A stretch of 37,755 bases of DNA, taken from positions 1 through 37,755 of the forward strand of contig JAAYKF010000012.1 of assembly GCA_012522535.1 (NCBI GenBank), given 5' to 3'. Positions 16,655 through 24,845 of the stretch are shown piece by piece; position 1 is the stretch's first letter, and each line of letters starts with the position of its first letter. Source of the DNA: Bacteroidales bacterium (GTDB taxonomy: Bacteria > Bacteroidota > Bacteroidia > Bacteroidales > WCHB1-69). The notes below the pieces were generated by a model. It had not been told where the DNA came from, ran no database searches, and was given only the letters and a program-made list of their open reading frames with translations. A program made the position numbers and the translations under genes.

Positions 16655-19099
16655 CTACATTCCCATACCTTGCTGAGGATTTGTCATATCAGCACCAGAT
16701 TTCTGCTCTCTTTCTAACTCAATTTTTCCTATTCTCCAAGTAATTCCTAAAGATATATATCTACTATTTGACCAAGATTTGGAATTTGAATTTAGAAATG
16801 GCGTATTAACTACAGAAATATGTCGTTGGGTATTAAAAATATCTTGAACTGAGAGACTTGCTGATAATTTTCTCTCAAAGAAATCGGCACGCACTGAAGC
16901 ATTGGTAAAGAAGCTATGCCCTGAACTTCCCGAAAGGGTGGCTGATTTAGAGCGATAAAATCCCATTAGTTGGACATGGAAATTTTTATAAATTTTTGAA
17001 CTAAAACTCACTCTTCCGTCATAACTAAAGCTATTTCGTTTTACGGTGTAGGAGTCCATTTCGGCATAAATATCCTTGTTATAAACATTGGCGTTGAGCA
17101 TCACATTCATATATGGTTTGGGCTGGAAAGTGAAAGTGATATCACCTCCCGTAAAAATATCACGTCCCGAATTGGTCATAAATTGATAGAGTGTGTAGCG
17201 CTGTAAATAGTTGTCGTAAACAGCTTCGGTGGTGAAAGTATGACTTTTTTCGGTTCTACGATGATATAGCGACATACTTAAATATCCAATTTTATTGAAA
17301 TATTTAGAAGCCCCAGCTTCGTATGAATTGGTAAAAGCTGGCTGTAAATCGGCATTACCTTTCCAGATAGACTCTTCGTTTTGATAATTAATAAATGGGT
17401 CTAAAAACCAAATTTGAGGATATTGCACCCTGCGACTATAACTCAAACTATAGCTATAGAACTTTTTGGTTTGATAGCTCAAATGTGCCGAAGGAAACAA
17501 GCCCCAGTATGAGGCATCTACATCTTCATTCATTGGCACAGAGTGCAAAAAATTATATTTATGTTCACTTCTAAGTCCTACTTTATAAGCGAAGGTTTTA
17601 ATTTTGTGTTGCCACGAAATATAGTTATTTATATCTCTAGACTTTCCGTTATTGCTATTGCTGAAAAGTGCTGCATGATACCACATTTCATCAATATAAT
17701 TGAAGCTATCCACAGGGTTGCTATTATTATTATTTCCAAGTCGTAGGGAGCTTCCAGCCTCAAAGGTGTATTTTTCTTTAAAATTATTGAAGTAGCTAAT
17801 ATCGCCACTTGCCCACCTCATATTGGTTTTGGAATCTGATTTAAAACTTCTATCTCTAAAGATATCTCCAGTAGTAGATTCGGTATTTTCTCCCAAATCT
17901 GAACTACCCCACTCCGACACATAAAAATCGAAATCTATGTAATGCAATCTGGGTTTAAACTCATGTTTGAAACTTCCACCCGCATGCCAATTCAGACCAC
18001 CATTTTCAGAATTATTACTTCTTACAATGCTTGACAAAATATCGGCAATAAAATCTTCTTTTTCATTTACACTTGCCGACATTCCATCGCTATTGCTAAA
18101 GCTTCCACCCACATATATATTTGCAGATGTTTTGTCTGAAAACTCATAGCCAACATCAGTATAAAGTGAGTTCCAAGCATATTTTGTTGAATTGGAAGAT
18201 GATCTATTGTAGGCATAAAGACTTAAAGTATCGTCGCTAACAACGCCACGGTTGTAGCTGTACGACTTATACTCTTGCCACGAGCGCGACAAATAGGTGT
18301 TTACTTTCAACTTTTCGTTGGACCAAACAAAGGAGAATGACGGATTGTAGGAGTATTGGGTTGAAGCCCTCCCAGAAAGGGTAAGCAAAAAATTCTCTTT
18401 TATTTTCTGCTTGGTTACAATGTTAATAATTCCGGCTGTTCCCGAAGCACTATATTTCGAAGAAGGATTTGTCATCACCTCTATTCTTTCCAATGAGTTG
18501 GCTGGCAACTGTTGCAGATATGTTTTCAGACCATCAGCAGGGATACGCGAAGGTTTATCGTTTATCCAAATTTCCACATTATCCACACCACGTAAACTGA
18601 TATTTCCTTCCAAATCGACCCATACTCCGGGTGCATTTTGCAAAGCTTCGGAAGCACTACTGGTTAGCACACTGGCATCTTCGGTTACATTATAAATCTT
18701 TTTATCAGCTTCATATTGATACATCAATTTTTCGGCTGTAATCTCCACTGCATCAAGAATTTGTGTAGTTTTTTGAAGCTTCAATTTTCCTATATCATTC
18801 ACAGTGCCCTCTTGCACCCTAACCTCAATTAGCTGTGTGGGATAGCCCATATACGACACTCGTAAAAAATATTCTCCACCACTTAGGTTTCTAAACTCAA
18901 AAGCACCCTTATCATCGGTGGTAGTGCCTTTTACAAAATTAGTATCCTTGGCTGTAAGCAAACCAATATTTGCAAACAACAGAGCTGTATTATCCTCTTC
19001 ATCAACAAGTTTACCTTTCAAAGAGGTCATTAAGTGATTCTGTGAAAAACTACTTTTTAGCAGTAAAACAACAAATAGAGTAAATATGATTCTTTTCAT
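16655..19099 (-). CDS. TonB-dependent receptor-like outer-membrane protein
   Basis: 814 residues from the ATG at 19097-19099; an in-frame TTG 18 nt upstream lies in the promoter. A signal peptide (MKRIIFTLFVVLLLKSSFSQ) is followed by a carboxypeptidase-regulatory-like beta-sandwich (about 25-110, with GKLVDEEDNTALLFANIG and FRNLSGGEYFLRVSYMGY), a plug-like domain (LQNAPGVWVDLEGNISLRG, NDKPSRIP, VMTNPSSKYSASGTAGIIN), and a long aromatic-rich beta-barrel ending in SLGITWRIGKIEL and a short tail rich in Gly, Met and Gln. This layout is that of the Bacteroidota OMP beta-brl receptors that lack a SusD partner. No SusD or transporter gene lies next to it, so the ligand is unknown; peptides, metals or adhesion are all possible. 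It is transcribed from a promoter about 20 nt upstream. Confidence 0.88.
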   Translation of the reverse strand: MKRIIFTLFVVLLLKSSFSQNHLMTSLKGKLVDEEDNTALLFANIGLLTAKDTNFVKGTTTDDKGAFEFRNLSGGEYFLRVSYMGYPTQLIEVRVQEGTVNDIGKLKLQKTTQILDAVEITAEKLMYQYEADKKIYNVTEDASVLTSSASEALQNAPGVWVDLEGNISLRGVDNVEIWINDKPSRIPADGLKTYLQQLPANSLERIEVMTNPSSKYSASGTAGIINIVTKQKIKENFLLTLSGRASTQYSYNPSFSFVWSNEKLKVNTYLSRSWQEYKSYSYNRGVVSDDTLSLYAYNRSSSNSTKYAWNSLYTDVGYEFSDKTSANIYVGGSFSNSDGMSASVNEKEDFIADILSSIVRSNNSENGGLNWHAGGSFKHEFKPRLHYIDFDFYVSEWGSSDLGENTESTTGDIFRDRSFKSDSKTNMRWASGDISYFNNFKEKYTFEAGSSLRLGNNNNSNPVDSFNYIDEMWYHAALFSNSNNGKSRDINNYISWQHKIKTFAYKVGLRSEHKYNFLHSVPMNEDVDASYWGLFPSAHLSYQTKKFYSYSLSYSRRVQYPQIWFLDPFINYQNEESIWKGNADLQPAFTNSYEAGASKYFNKIGYLSMSLYHRRTEKSHTFTTEAVYDNYLQRYTLYQFMTNSGRDIFTGGDITFTFQPKPYMNVMLNANVYNKDIYAEMDSYTVKRNSFSYDGRVSFSSKIYKNFHVQLMGFYRSKSATLSGSSGHSFFTNASVRADFFERKLSASLSVQDIFNTQRHISVVNTPFLNSNSKSWSNSRYISLGITWRIGKIELEREQKSGADMTNPQQGMGM

Positions 19100-19114
19100 A
19101 GCTGTAAATTTTGT

Positions 19115-19122
19115 CAAAAGTA
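19115..19122 (-). promoter_or_regulatory. -7 element for the TonB-dependent receptor
   Basis: TACTTTTG on the minus strand fits TAnnTTTG, 15 nt before the chosen ATG. No convincing -33 element. Confidence 0.5.
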
Positions 19123-19181
19123 ATGTTTAATTTAACAGAAACAGCTGTTTTTTGAAGATTTTCTTCCTGTTGATAAAAAAA

Positions 19182-20033
19182 TCATCTCTTATTTTGAGAG
19201 TGCCATAAATTTACTGCAATCTTTTTAATCAATTCTGTTTTATCTATTTCTTCTTTATATTCAAAACTATCTGGTATACAAGCATTTACAAACTCTGTTA
19301 AGTCAAGATTATGAATATAAAAAGAGAGATTATTATATTCAATTTTCCAAGGAAGTAACCAAACTATTTCTTTATCTTTATTATAAAACTCTCTAATACT
19401 CTCAATCTCTTCTTGGCAATATTTTTTGGATAAAAATAGAGTATCGTTGTTGTTATTAACTACGGAAACATTGGTTAGTAAGGCAACTGCACAATTCATC
19501 CTTGCTGGTTTTGGGGCTAAAATATTTACAATTTCTGAACTCTTTATGCTACTTAATAGTGATGCTACCGAAATTAAGAAATCTCTTTTTTTTACATCTA
19601 AAATTTCACTTTTTTCATCTATAAATCGGAAATAATTTTGAATATCATTATTATCTATCTGAAAATCGTTTAATTGAGATACGTTAAAGGGATTTTGATT
19701 AATATTATTTAAAATGCTCTGCAATAAATTTACATCAAAATTGCTTTCAAGGGGACTTCCAAGAGCATCTCCATCACTTTCACACCTTACAAAATTTGAA
19801 TTATTTTCTCTTTTATAAAGAACCACCTCTTTTTTTATTGTACCATTTATCCATTTTACTTCAACTATCAACTCATTTATATGATGTTTCAGAAATGAGT
19901 TTAAAGGTTTATAAATCTCTGTTTTAGCAGTATCATTTTGTCCAATAATTTGACTACTAGAAAACATTAAAAAGCCTGCAATTAAAAGACTTAGATGCAA
20001 ATAAAACTTATTATTTATTCTTTTGAATTCCAT
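19182..20033 (-). CDS. Exported protein of unknown function
   Basis: 283 residues. A basic N-terminus (MEFKRINNKFY) precedes a hydrophobic stretch LHLSLLIAGFLMFSSS and a likely cleavage near IIGQ, so the protein is probably exported. The mature part shows no motif I recognise. It has a polar, Asn-rich middle, two well-spaced Cys (in ARMNCAV and KKYCQEE) and a third in VNACIPD. Its start codon lies inside the end of the previous gene (19-nt overlap in a different frame), so the two are translationally coupled and likely act together. The overlap argues for a real gene despite the lack of homology that I can name. Confidence 0.6.
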   Translation of the reverse strand: MEFKRINNKFYLHLSLLIAGFLMFSSSQIIGQNDTAKTEIYKPLNSFLKHHINELIVEVKWINGTIKKEVVLYKRENNSNFVRCESDGDALGSPLESNFDVNLLQSILNNINQNPFNVSQLNDFQIDNNDIQNYFRFIDEKSEILDVKKRDFLISVASLLSSIKSSEIVNILAPKPARMNCAVALLTNVSVVNNNNDTLFLSKKYCQEEIESIREFYNKDKEIVWLLPWKIEYNNLSFYIHNLDLTEFVNACIPDSFEYKEEIDKTELIKKIAVNLWHSQNKR

Positions 20034-20833
20034 TTTACACTAATTTTATCACTCTTCCAGTTATAGGTCATATAGGCACCAATTGCTGGTGAATAGACCG
20101 AAAATTCATCTATATCATAAATAGGTGCATAAAGCATAAAGGTACAAATATCTGTCGGTGTAATTAAGGGTGTAGTTGCAAGATGACTATGGGTCATTTT
20201 TGTTACTTTATTTCCCTCATACTCAACTGGTTCAGCTATCAATCGCGAATGAAACTTATGCCAAAACTCCACATTACCATTTTTATCGGATATAAAAATA
20301 TAGTCGTTCCCAAAGGGGATTACATTATTTAAAGATGTACCTGTAATGATGTACAATTTATATTTTTTATGAAAAGGAATAAATATTGGGTTCAATCCAA
20401 AACCTTCAGCAATTCCAATATTATATTTTTCGTCCATCAGGTTTTCCAACAGTTTATCTCTTGCCTTAAAAAGCGTTTTTTCTTTTTTATTTAGCTTTCG
20501 CGTTTTTATAATTTCTGATTTTGGCTTATCAAACCTTTCTTTAAATCTATATTCGGCAACACATTTTTCATAGCTTCTATCTAATATTAAAACTATAATT
20601 TGATCTCTGTTTTCGTACGTAAAAAAACCGCCAAACCTACTTCTTAAATCTTTATTCTCTCTGGCTAAATCAGTGGCAATCCACGCCGATTTCTCATAAC
20701 TGTATAGCAAATGTGCTTCTTTTAAAATAGAGTCCAACTGCATTTGCAAGTCTGATTCTGATATTTCTATTTTCTGTGCAAAAGAGGAAAAAAGAAAAAT
20801 TAAAGAAAAGAAAGTTGTTCCTATAAATCTCAT
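20015..20833 (-). CDS. Exported protein with JAMM-like HSHx7TxxD motif
   Basis: 272 residues from the ATG at 20831-20833; an in-frame TTG 42 nt upstream lies in the TATATTTG promoter element and is rejected. Residues 1-19 form a signal peptide (MRFIGTTFFSLIFLFSSFA). The C-terminal half contains THSHLATTPLITPTD, giving His215, His217 and Asp228 in the spacing H-x-H-x7-T-x2-D. This is the JAMM/MPN+ metalloprotease signature with Thr in place of Ser; upstream acidic residues in LIAEPVEYEGN could supply the glutamate. JAMM proteins bind zinc and cleave isopeptide or peptide bonds, but exported examples are less familiar, so this is an inference from one motif. The next gene overlaps its end by 19 nt, so the pair forms one unit. 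Confidence 0.6.
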   Translation of the reverse strand: MRFIGTTFFSLIFLFSSFAQKIEISESDLQMQLDSILKEAHLLYSYEKSAWIATDLARENKDLRSRFGGFFTYENRDQIIVLILDRSYEKCVAEYRFKERFDKPKSEIIKTRKLNKKEKTLFKARDKLLENLMDEKYNIGIAEGFGLNPIFIPFHKKYKLYIITGTSLNNVIPFGNDYIFISDKNGNVEFWHKFHSRLIAEPVEYEGNKVTKMTHSHLATTPLITPTDICTFMLYAPIYDIDEFSVYSPAIGAYMTYNWKSDKISVKWNSKE

Positions 20834-20872
20834 AATATTATTTTTTAATGATACACCTAAACTTCTAGGCTT

Positions 20873-20880
20873 CAAATATA
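20873..20880 (-). promoter_or_regulatory. -7 element for the exported two-gene unit
   Basis: TATATTTG on the minus strand fits TAnnTTTG, 39 nt before the chosen ATG at 20833. No -33 TTTG in range. Confidence 0.45.
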
Positions 20881-20939
20881 GGCTAATTTAGTATAACTTA
20901 TTAAATCATTGATGCCTTAATCTATTTCAGCAATCGTCA

Positions 20940-22106
20940 TTACAAATCCAAACCAAACTCATTCCATGGCAAAACTGTTGCCTTAGTTCTTCTTTGCTTT
21001 TCTGTTCCACTATATACCAATATAGGATTGAGGTTTTTCAAATTAGAAATTCGCGAGAAATAATTTAATCCTTTAAATACATCAGGCATAATTGTACTTG
21101 TAGATTTGAACTCAATTACATCATATTGATTGGCATTTTCAACTAACAAATCAACTTCATTGTCTGCAGAATCACGCCAAAACCAAACATCTTTTAAATC
21201 ATTATTATGATACATTTGCTTATAATACTCAGCCACCATAGCATTTTCAAACAGAGCTCCCTTTACTGGAAGTTTTTGCAATTGTTCTATGTCAAAAATT
21301 TTCAACAAATAAGAAAGTAAACCTGTGTCATAAAAATATAGTTTTGGAGTCTTAACTATGCGTTTGCTAAAGTTTTTATAATACGGATGAAGCAAAAAAA
21401 GAACATAAGAATTTTCCAATACCGACAACCATGCCTTAGCCGTTGGCTGCGAAATACCACACTCTTTTGCAAGTGCATTCAAATTGAGTAGTTGCCCAGC
21501 ACGACTGGCACAAAGTCCCAAGAAATTTTGAAACAATCTAATATCTTTAACATTTAGCAATTCGGTAACATCGCGCTGAACGTATGTTTGCACATAGTTT
21601 GAATAAAATGTTTTCGAATTTATATCTCGTTGATAAATTGCAGGATAATATCCCCTTAAAATATTAAATAGATAATCTTCTTCATTCAGCCAATTTGCCA
21701 ACTTAAGTTCCTTATTATCAAAAGGAAACAGCTTGAATATTGCAACTCGTCCAGCCAAACTTTGAGTTATATGTTGCATCAAATGAAAATTTTGTGAGCC
21801 TGATAAAATAAATTGCCCCATAATTTTCGACTCATCTACTATGGGCTGTAAATATGAAAACAAAGAAGGCACACGTTGGGCTTCATCAATTACAACATAA
21901 GAGTCGTATTCATTTAAAAAAGCCTTAGTGTCGTTTTCGGCATAAGCTCGAAGATCGGGATTCTCTAAATTCACATATTTATAATCAGAAAACATCTCTC
22001 TCAACATAGTCGTTTTCCCCGACTGTCTCGGACCAGTAACAGCAATAATTGGATACTTTGATGTCAATTTTCTAATTGATGATTCTATATTTCGCTTCTC
22101 TGTCAT
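20940..22106 (-). CDS. AAA ATPase with DUF4143-type C-terminus
   Basis: 388 residues. The N-terminal AAA_14-type ATPase has Walker A GPRQSGKT (25-32), Walker B VVIDEAQ (71-77), a sensor segment ILSGSQNF and LAGRVAIFKLFPF. A winged-helix-like stretch follows (LNLNALAKECGISQPTAKAW with LSVLENSYVL). The C-terminal DUF4143 region ends with NEVDLLVEN...YDVIEFKST, a D...ExK arrangement like the PD-(D/E)xK nuclease fold. This large family is common in Bacteroidota, spirochaetes and archaea; its function is not established. The start codon lies 36 nt from a -7 element and next to a seven-copy 22-bp direct repeat, so self-regulation or site-specific DNA binding through these repeats is plausible. Transcribed alone. 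Confidence 0.88.
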   Translation of the reverse strand: MTEKRNIESSIRKLTSKYPIIAVTGPRQSGKTTMLREMFSDYKYVNLENPDLRAYAENDTKAFLNEYDSYVVIDEAQRVPSLFSYLQPIVDESKIMGQFILSGSQNFHLMQHITQSLAGRVAIFKLFPFDNKELKLANWLNEEDYLFNILRGYYPAIYQRDINSKTFYSNYVQTYVQRDVTELLNVKDIRLFQNFLGLCASRAGQLLNLNALAKECGISQPTAKAWLSVLENSYVLFLLHPYYKNFSKRIVKTPKLYFYDTGLLSYLLKIFDIEQLQKLPVKGALFENAMVAEYYKQMYHNNDLKDVWFWRDSADNEVDLLVENANQYDVIEFKSTSTIMPDVFKGLNYFSRISNLKNLNPILVYSGTEKQRRTKATVLPWNEFGLDL

Positions 22107-22125
22107 AACATTTTGTTTTTCAGTG

Positions 22126-22133
22126 CAAAGATA
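22126..22133 (-). promoter_or_regulatory. -7 element for the AAA ATPase gene
   Basis: TATCTTTG on the minus strand fits TAnnTTTG, about 20 nt before the ATG. The 22-bp repeats begin 7 nt upstream of it, and the first repeat covers the -33 position. Confidence 0.5.
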
Positions 22134-22140
22134 TATATAA

Positions 22141-22294
22141 TTTTGAAATTACACAACATCTATTTTGAAATTACACGTTCTTAACTTTGAAATTACATAA
22201 CTTCTATTTTGAAATTACATGACTTCTATTTTGAAATTACATGCCCTCTGTTTTGAAACTAAATGCTTCCAATTTTTAAATTACAACGATAAAA
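22141..22294. repeat. Seven direct 22-bp repeats (iteron-like)
   Basis: Seven head-to-tail units of exactly 22 bp start at 22141, 22163, 22185, 22207, 22229, 22251 and 22273. The core TTTTGAAATTACA is kept in units 1-5 (unit 3 begins with C); the remaining 9 bp vary, with C(T/C)TCT(A/G) common. Units 6 and 7 are degenerate. A 22-bp period is two helical turns, putting every core on one DNA face, as in iterons or operator arrays. It is not a multiple of 3 and not coding. The array abuts the promoter of the AAA ATPase gene. Confidence 0.9.
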
Positions 22295-22474
22295 AAATCT
22301 AATTTTAACAAGTTGTGTTATTTTAGCGGCAAATAAAATGAGCAATCTATAGTTAGAAAAAGCTTATCCAGCATTAATCTATCAAGCTCCAATTCATTTT
22401 ATTCCGATAGAAAAATTAAAGTCCAATTTTACCCCAATGGATATTGGGATTCAATTTTTCATTAATTTGAGTAC
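22295..22474. other. Non-coding spacer
   Basis: Between the repeat array and the hydrogenase terminator no gene, RNA or promoter is evident. The only structure is a small CCCAAT-GGAT-ATTGGG dyad at 22433-22448 without a T-run. With the repeat array and terminator it makes up the 424-nt gap between two minus-strand transcripts. Confidence 0.6.
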
Positions 22475-22507
22475 AAAAAAACAGCGACAATATATGTCGC
22501 TGTTTTT
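22475..22507 (-). terminator. Terminator of the hydrogenase operon
   Basis: A perfect 13-bp stem (AAAAACAGCGACA with TGTCGCTGTTTTT) around a 5-nt loop. On the minus strand it ends in a run of seven T. It lies 24 nt past the hydC stop. Confidence 0.88.
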
Positions 22508-22530
22508 ATTTTTTTGAAGTACGTTATTAC

Positions 22531-23013
22531 TTATTCTTTGTATTCAGCAATGATTTTCTTAACGTCTTCTGTAGATACTCTACCATAGACTTTTTCTCCA
22601 ACCATAACTACAGGAGCCAGACCGCAAGCACCAACACAGCGAAGGCTGCTAAGTGAAAACTGTCCATCTTCTGATGTTTCGCCGGGTTTAATTCCCAGTT
22701 GTTTTTTGAATTCGTCTAAAACTTTTTCTGCTCCACGCACATAACATGCTGTTCCCATACAGATTGATACTGGATATTTTCCTTTTGGTATCATTGTAAA
22801 GAAAGAGTAGAATGTTACTACGCCAAAAACTTTAGCAACGGGTATTCTAAGCTCGTGAGCTATAACCTCTTGTACTTCAGCTGGCAGATATCCAAAGTGA
22901 TCTTGTGATTTATGAAGAACATTAATCAATTCACCTGGATCGTTATTAAATGAGCTACATATATCTCTTATGGCTTTTATATGCTCTTCTTTTAAAGCTA
23001 TTTTAACTGACAT
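22531..23013 (-). CDS. hydC: [FeFe]-hydrogenase HydC subunit (NuoE-like [2Fe-2S])
   Basis: 160 residues, the size of NuoE. The thioredoxin-like [2Fe-2S] domain has its four ligands at Cys85, Cys90, Cys126 and Cys130 (SICMGTAC and RCVGACG). In trimeric HydABC hydrogenases this subunit passes electrons between the flavin subunit and the hydrogenase subunit. It is the last gene of the ten-gene operon, 30 nt after hydA, with a strong AAAGGAGG ribosome-binding site 7 nt before the ATG. In some relatives (HndABCD) this subunit is encoded first; here it is last. Confidence 0.93.
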   Translation of the reverse strand: MSVKIALKEEHIKAIRDICSSFNNDPGELINVLHKSQDHFGYLPAEVQEVIAHELRIPVAKVFGVVTFYSFFTMIPKGKYPVSICMGTACYVRGAEKVLDEFKKQLGIKPGETSEDGQFSLSSLRCVGACGLAPVVMVGEKVYGRVSTEDVKKIIAEYKE

Positions 23014-23020
23014 TATTATG

Positions 23021-23028
23021 CCTCCTTT
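23021..23028 (-). promoter_or_regulatory. Strong Shine-Dalgarno of hydC
   Basis: AAAGGAGG on the minus strand, 7 nt before the ATG: a near-perfect anti-16S match, unusual for this phylum and for this window. Confidence 0.85.
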
Positions 23029-23043
23029 GATTTAATTATTAAA

Positions 23044-24822
23044 TTATTTTTCTAAATCTATAACGATATCACTTCTTCTATCGAAATAGTGCGTATGTAG
23101 AAGTTTGTGTGAAAGTTCACTCATTGGTTCTCCTAGATACTCTTCGTACATGCGAATAACTTCTGGGTTTTCGTGCGATTTACGAATTGGCTTATTAGCG
23201 TCTTCTTCGTAAATAGCTTTCCAGCGTGCTTTCACAACGTCAAAGTTACCATGGTGTAATGGTTGTCCACCGCCGTTAATACATCCGCCGGGGCAAGCCA
23301 TTATTTCGATGGCGTGATATTCACTCCTACCAGCTTTAATATCTTCAAGAAGTTTTCTTGCATTTCCTAGACCGTGAGCAATACCGATTTTAATTTCTAG
23401 TCCGTCAAAGTCGATTGATGCAGAACGTATTCCTTCTAATCCTCTAAGCTCTTCGAAATCGATTTTTGCTAGAGGTTTCTTAGTGAACACTTCGTAAGCT
23501 GTACGACAAGCTGCTTCTATAACTCCACCAGTGGCACCAAAAATAACACCAGCACCTGTTGACTCTCCAAGAGGTCTGTCGAAGTCTTCTTCTGGTAACG
23601 ATCTGAAGTCGATATTGTGTTGACGAATCATAGCTGCTAATTCACGAGTTGTAAGTGCGAAATCCACATCTGGGTTATCGTCAACTGCAAATTCTGGGCG
23701 CGATGACTCATATTTTTTAGCAACACAAGGCATAATTGAAACAACAACCATCTCTTCTCTTGTAATTCCTAATTTTTCAACGAAGTATGATTTAGCAATT
23801 GCACCAAACATTTGTTGTGGCGATTTTGCTGTTGATGGTATTTTGCTCATTTCGGGGAAGTGATGCTCAAAGAATTTAACCCATGCAGGGCAGCATGATG
23901 TCATAAGTGGCAATGGTACGTCTTTGTCGCCATTTAAGAATCTTGTTAATCTATCAAGAAGCTCTGCTCCTTCTTCCCAAATTGTAAGGTCGGCAGCCCA
24001 GTCTGTATCAAATACATAGTCGAATCCTATTTCGCGAAGTGCTGCTGCCATTTTTCCAGTAACAAGTGTTCCAGGTTCATAACCGAACTCTTCACCTAAA
24101 GCTGCACGAACAGCTGGTGCTGTTTGAACGATAACTTTTTTGCGTGGGTCGGCAATTGCACGGATAACTCTACCTGTATGGTCGTTTTCTGTTAGTGCAC
24201 CCACTGGACAAACTGCAATACATTGACCGCAATAAGTACAGGGCGATTTTTCTAATAATTGTTCGAATGCTGTTGAAACTACTGCGTCAAAACCACGGTT
24301 TATGGCAGAAAGTGCTCCAACTGTTTGGAAGTCGTTACACATCATTTCACAGCGACGACACATGATACATTTGTCTATATCACGGATAATTGATGGTGAG
24401 AAATCTTTAATAAAGGTTGATTTTTCTCCGTCGTATGGTATTTCTCTAACTCCCATTTTAATTGCTAAGTCTTGCAAGTCGCAATTTCCGCTTTTTGCAC
24501 AAACCAAACAATCGAATGGGTGGTCAGAAAGTATAAGTTCTAGAACTGTTCTACGAGCATTTAGTACTCTAACATTGTGAGTGTGAACTACCATTCCTTC
24601 TGTACATTCAGTAACACAAGCTGGCGCTAAGTTTCTTCTACCTTCAACTTCAACAACACAAATACGGCATCCGCCTGGTTTGTTTTTAATGTTTAGATCT
24701 TCTAGTTCAAGATAGCACAATGTAGGAATTTCAATGCCAATTTGACGAGCAGCTTTAAGGATAGTAGTTCCTTTTTCTACTTCTATCGTCTTTTTATCTA
24801 TGGTTAATTTTATCATTTCCAT
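23044..24822 (-). CDS. hydA: Catalytic [FeFe]-hydrogenase HydA
   Basis: 592 residues. An N-terminal [2Fe-2S] domain has Cys36, 52, 55 and 69; a His-ligated cluster has His101, Cys105, 108 and 114; two [4Fe-4S] clusters have Cys152/155/158/162 and Cys195/198/201/205. The H-cluster domain has all three signatures intact: TSCCPAW (307-313), MPCVAKKYE (364-372) and EIMACPGGC (506-514). A small-subunit-like tail closes the protein. The proton-transfer Cys310 and the H-cluster methionines 364 and 508 are present, so it should be fully active. With HydB and HydC it fits the trimeric group A hydrogenases that couple H2 to NADH and ferredoxin, often by electron bifurcation. An AAGGAG site sits 7 nt before the ATG. 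The gene lies 23 nt after hydB. Confidence 0.97.
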   Translation of the reverse strand: MEMIKLTIDKKTIEVEKGTTILKAARQIGIEIPTLCYLELEDLNIKNKPGGCRICVVEVEGRRNLAPACVTECTEGMVVHTHNVRVLNARRTVLELILSDHPFDCLVCAKSGNCDLQDLAIKMGVREIPYDGEKSTFIKDFSPSIIRDIDKCIMCRRCEMMCNDFQTVGALSAINRGFDAVVSTAFEQLLEKSPCTYCGQCIAVCPVGALTENDHTGRVIRAIADPRKKVIVQTAPAVRAALGEEFGYEPGTLVTGKMAAALREIGFDYVFDTDWAADLTIWEEGAELLDRLTRFLNGDKDVPLPLMTSCCPAWVKFFEHHFPEMSKIPSTAKSPQQMFGAIAKSYFVEKLGITREEMVVVSIMPCVAKKYESSRPEFAVDDNPDVDFALTTRELAAMIRQHNIDFRSLPEEDFDRPLGESTGAGVIFGATGGVIEAACRTAYEVFTKKPLAKIDFEELRGLEGIRSASIDFDGLEIKIGIAHGLGNARKLLEDIKAGRSEYHAIEIMACPGGCINGGGQPLHHGNFDVVKARWKAIYEEDANKPIRKSHENPEVIRMYEEYLGEPMSELSHKLLHTHYFDRRSDIVIDLEK

Positions 24823-24829
24823 TTTATAA

Positions 24830-24835
24830 CTCCTT
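24830..24835 (-). promoter_or_regulatory. Strong Shine-Dalgarno of hydA
   Basis: AAGGAG on the minus strand with a 7-nt spacer to the first ATG; this favours that ATG over the one two codons later. Confidence 0.8.
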
Positions 24836-24845
24836 ATGATTCTAT

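Noticed and set aside
22141-22294. CRISPR array
   Set aside because: The units are contiguous 22-bp repeats with no 30-40 bp unique spacers and no cas genes nearby.
22433-22448. Second terminator between the repeat array and the hydrogenase operon
   Set aside because: The CCCAAT/ATTGGG dyad has a 6-bp stem but no T-run on either strand.
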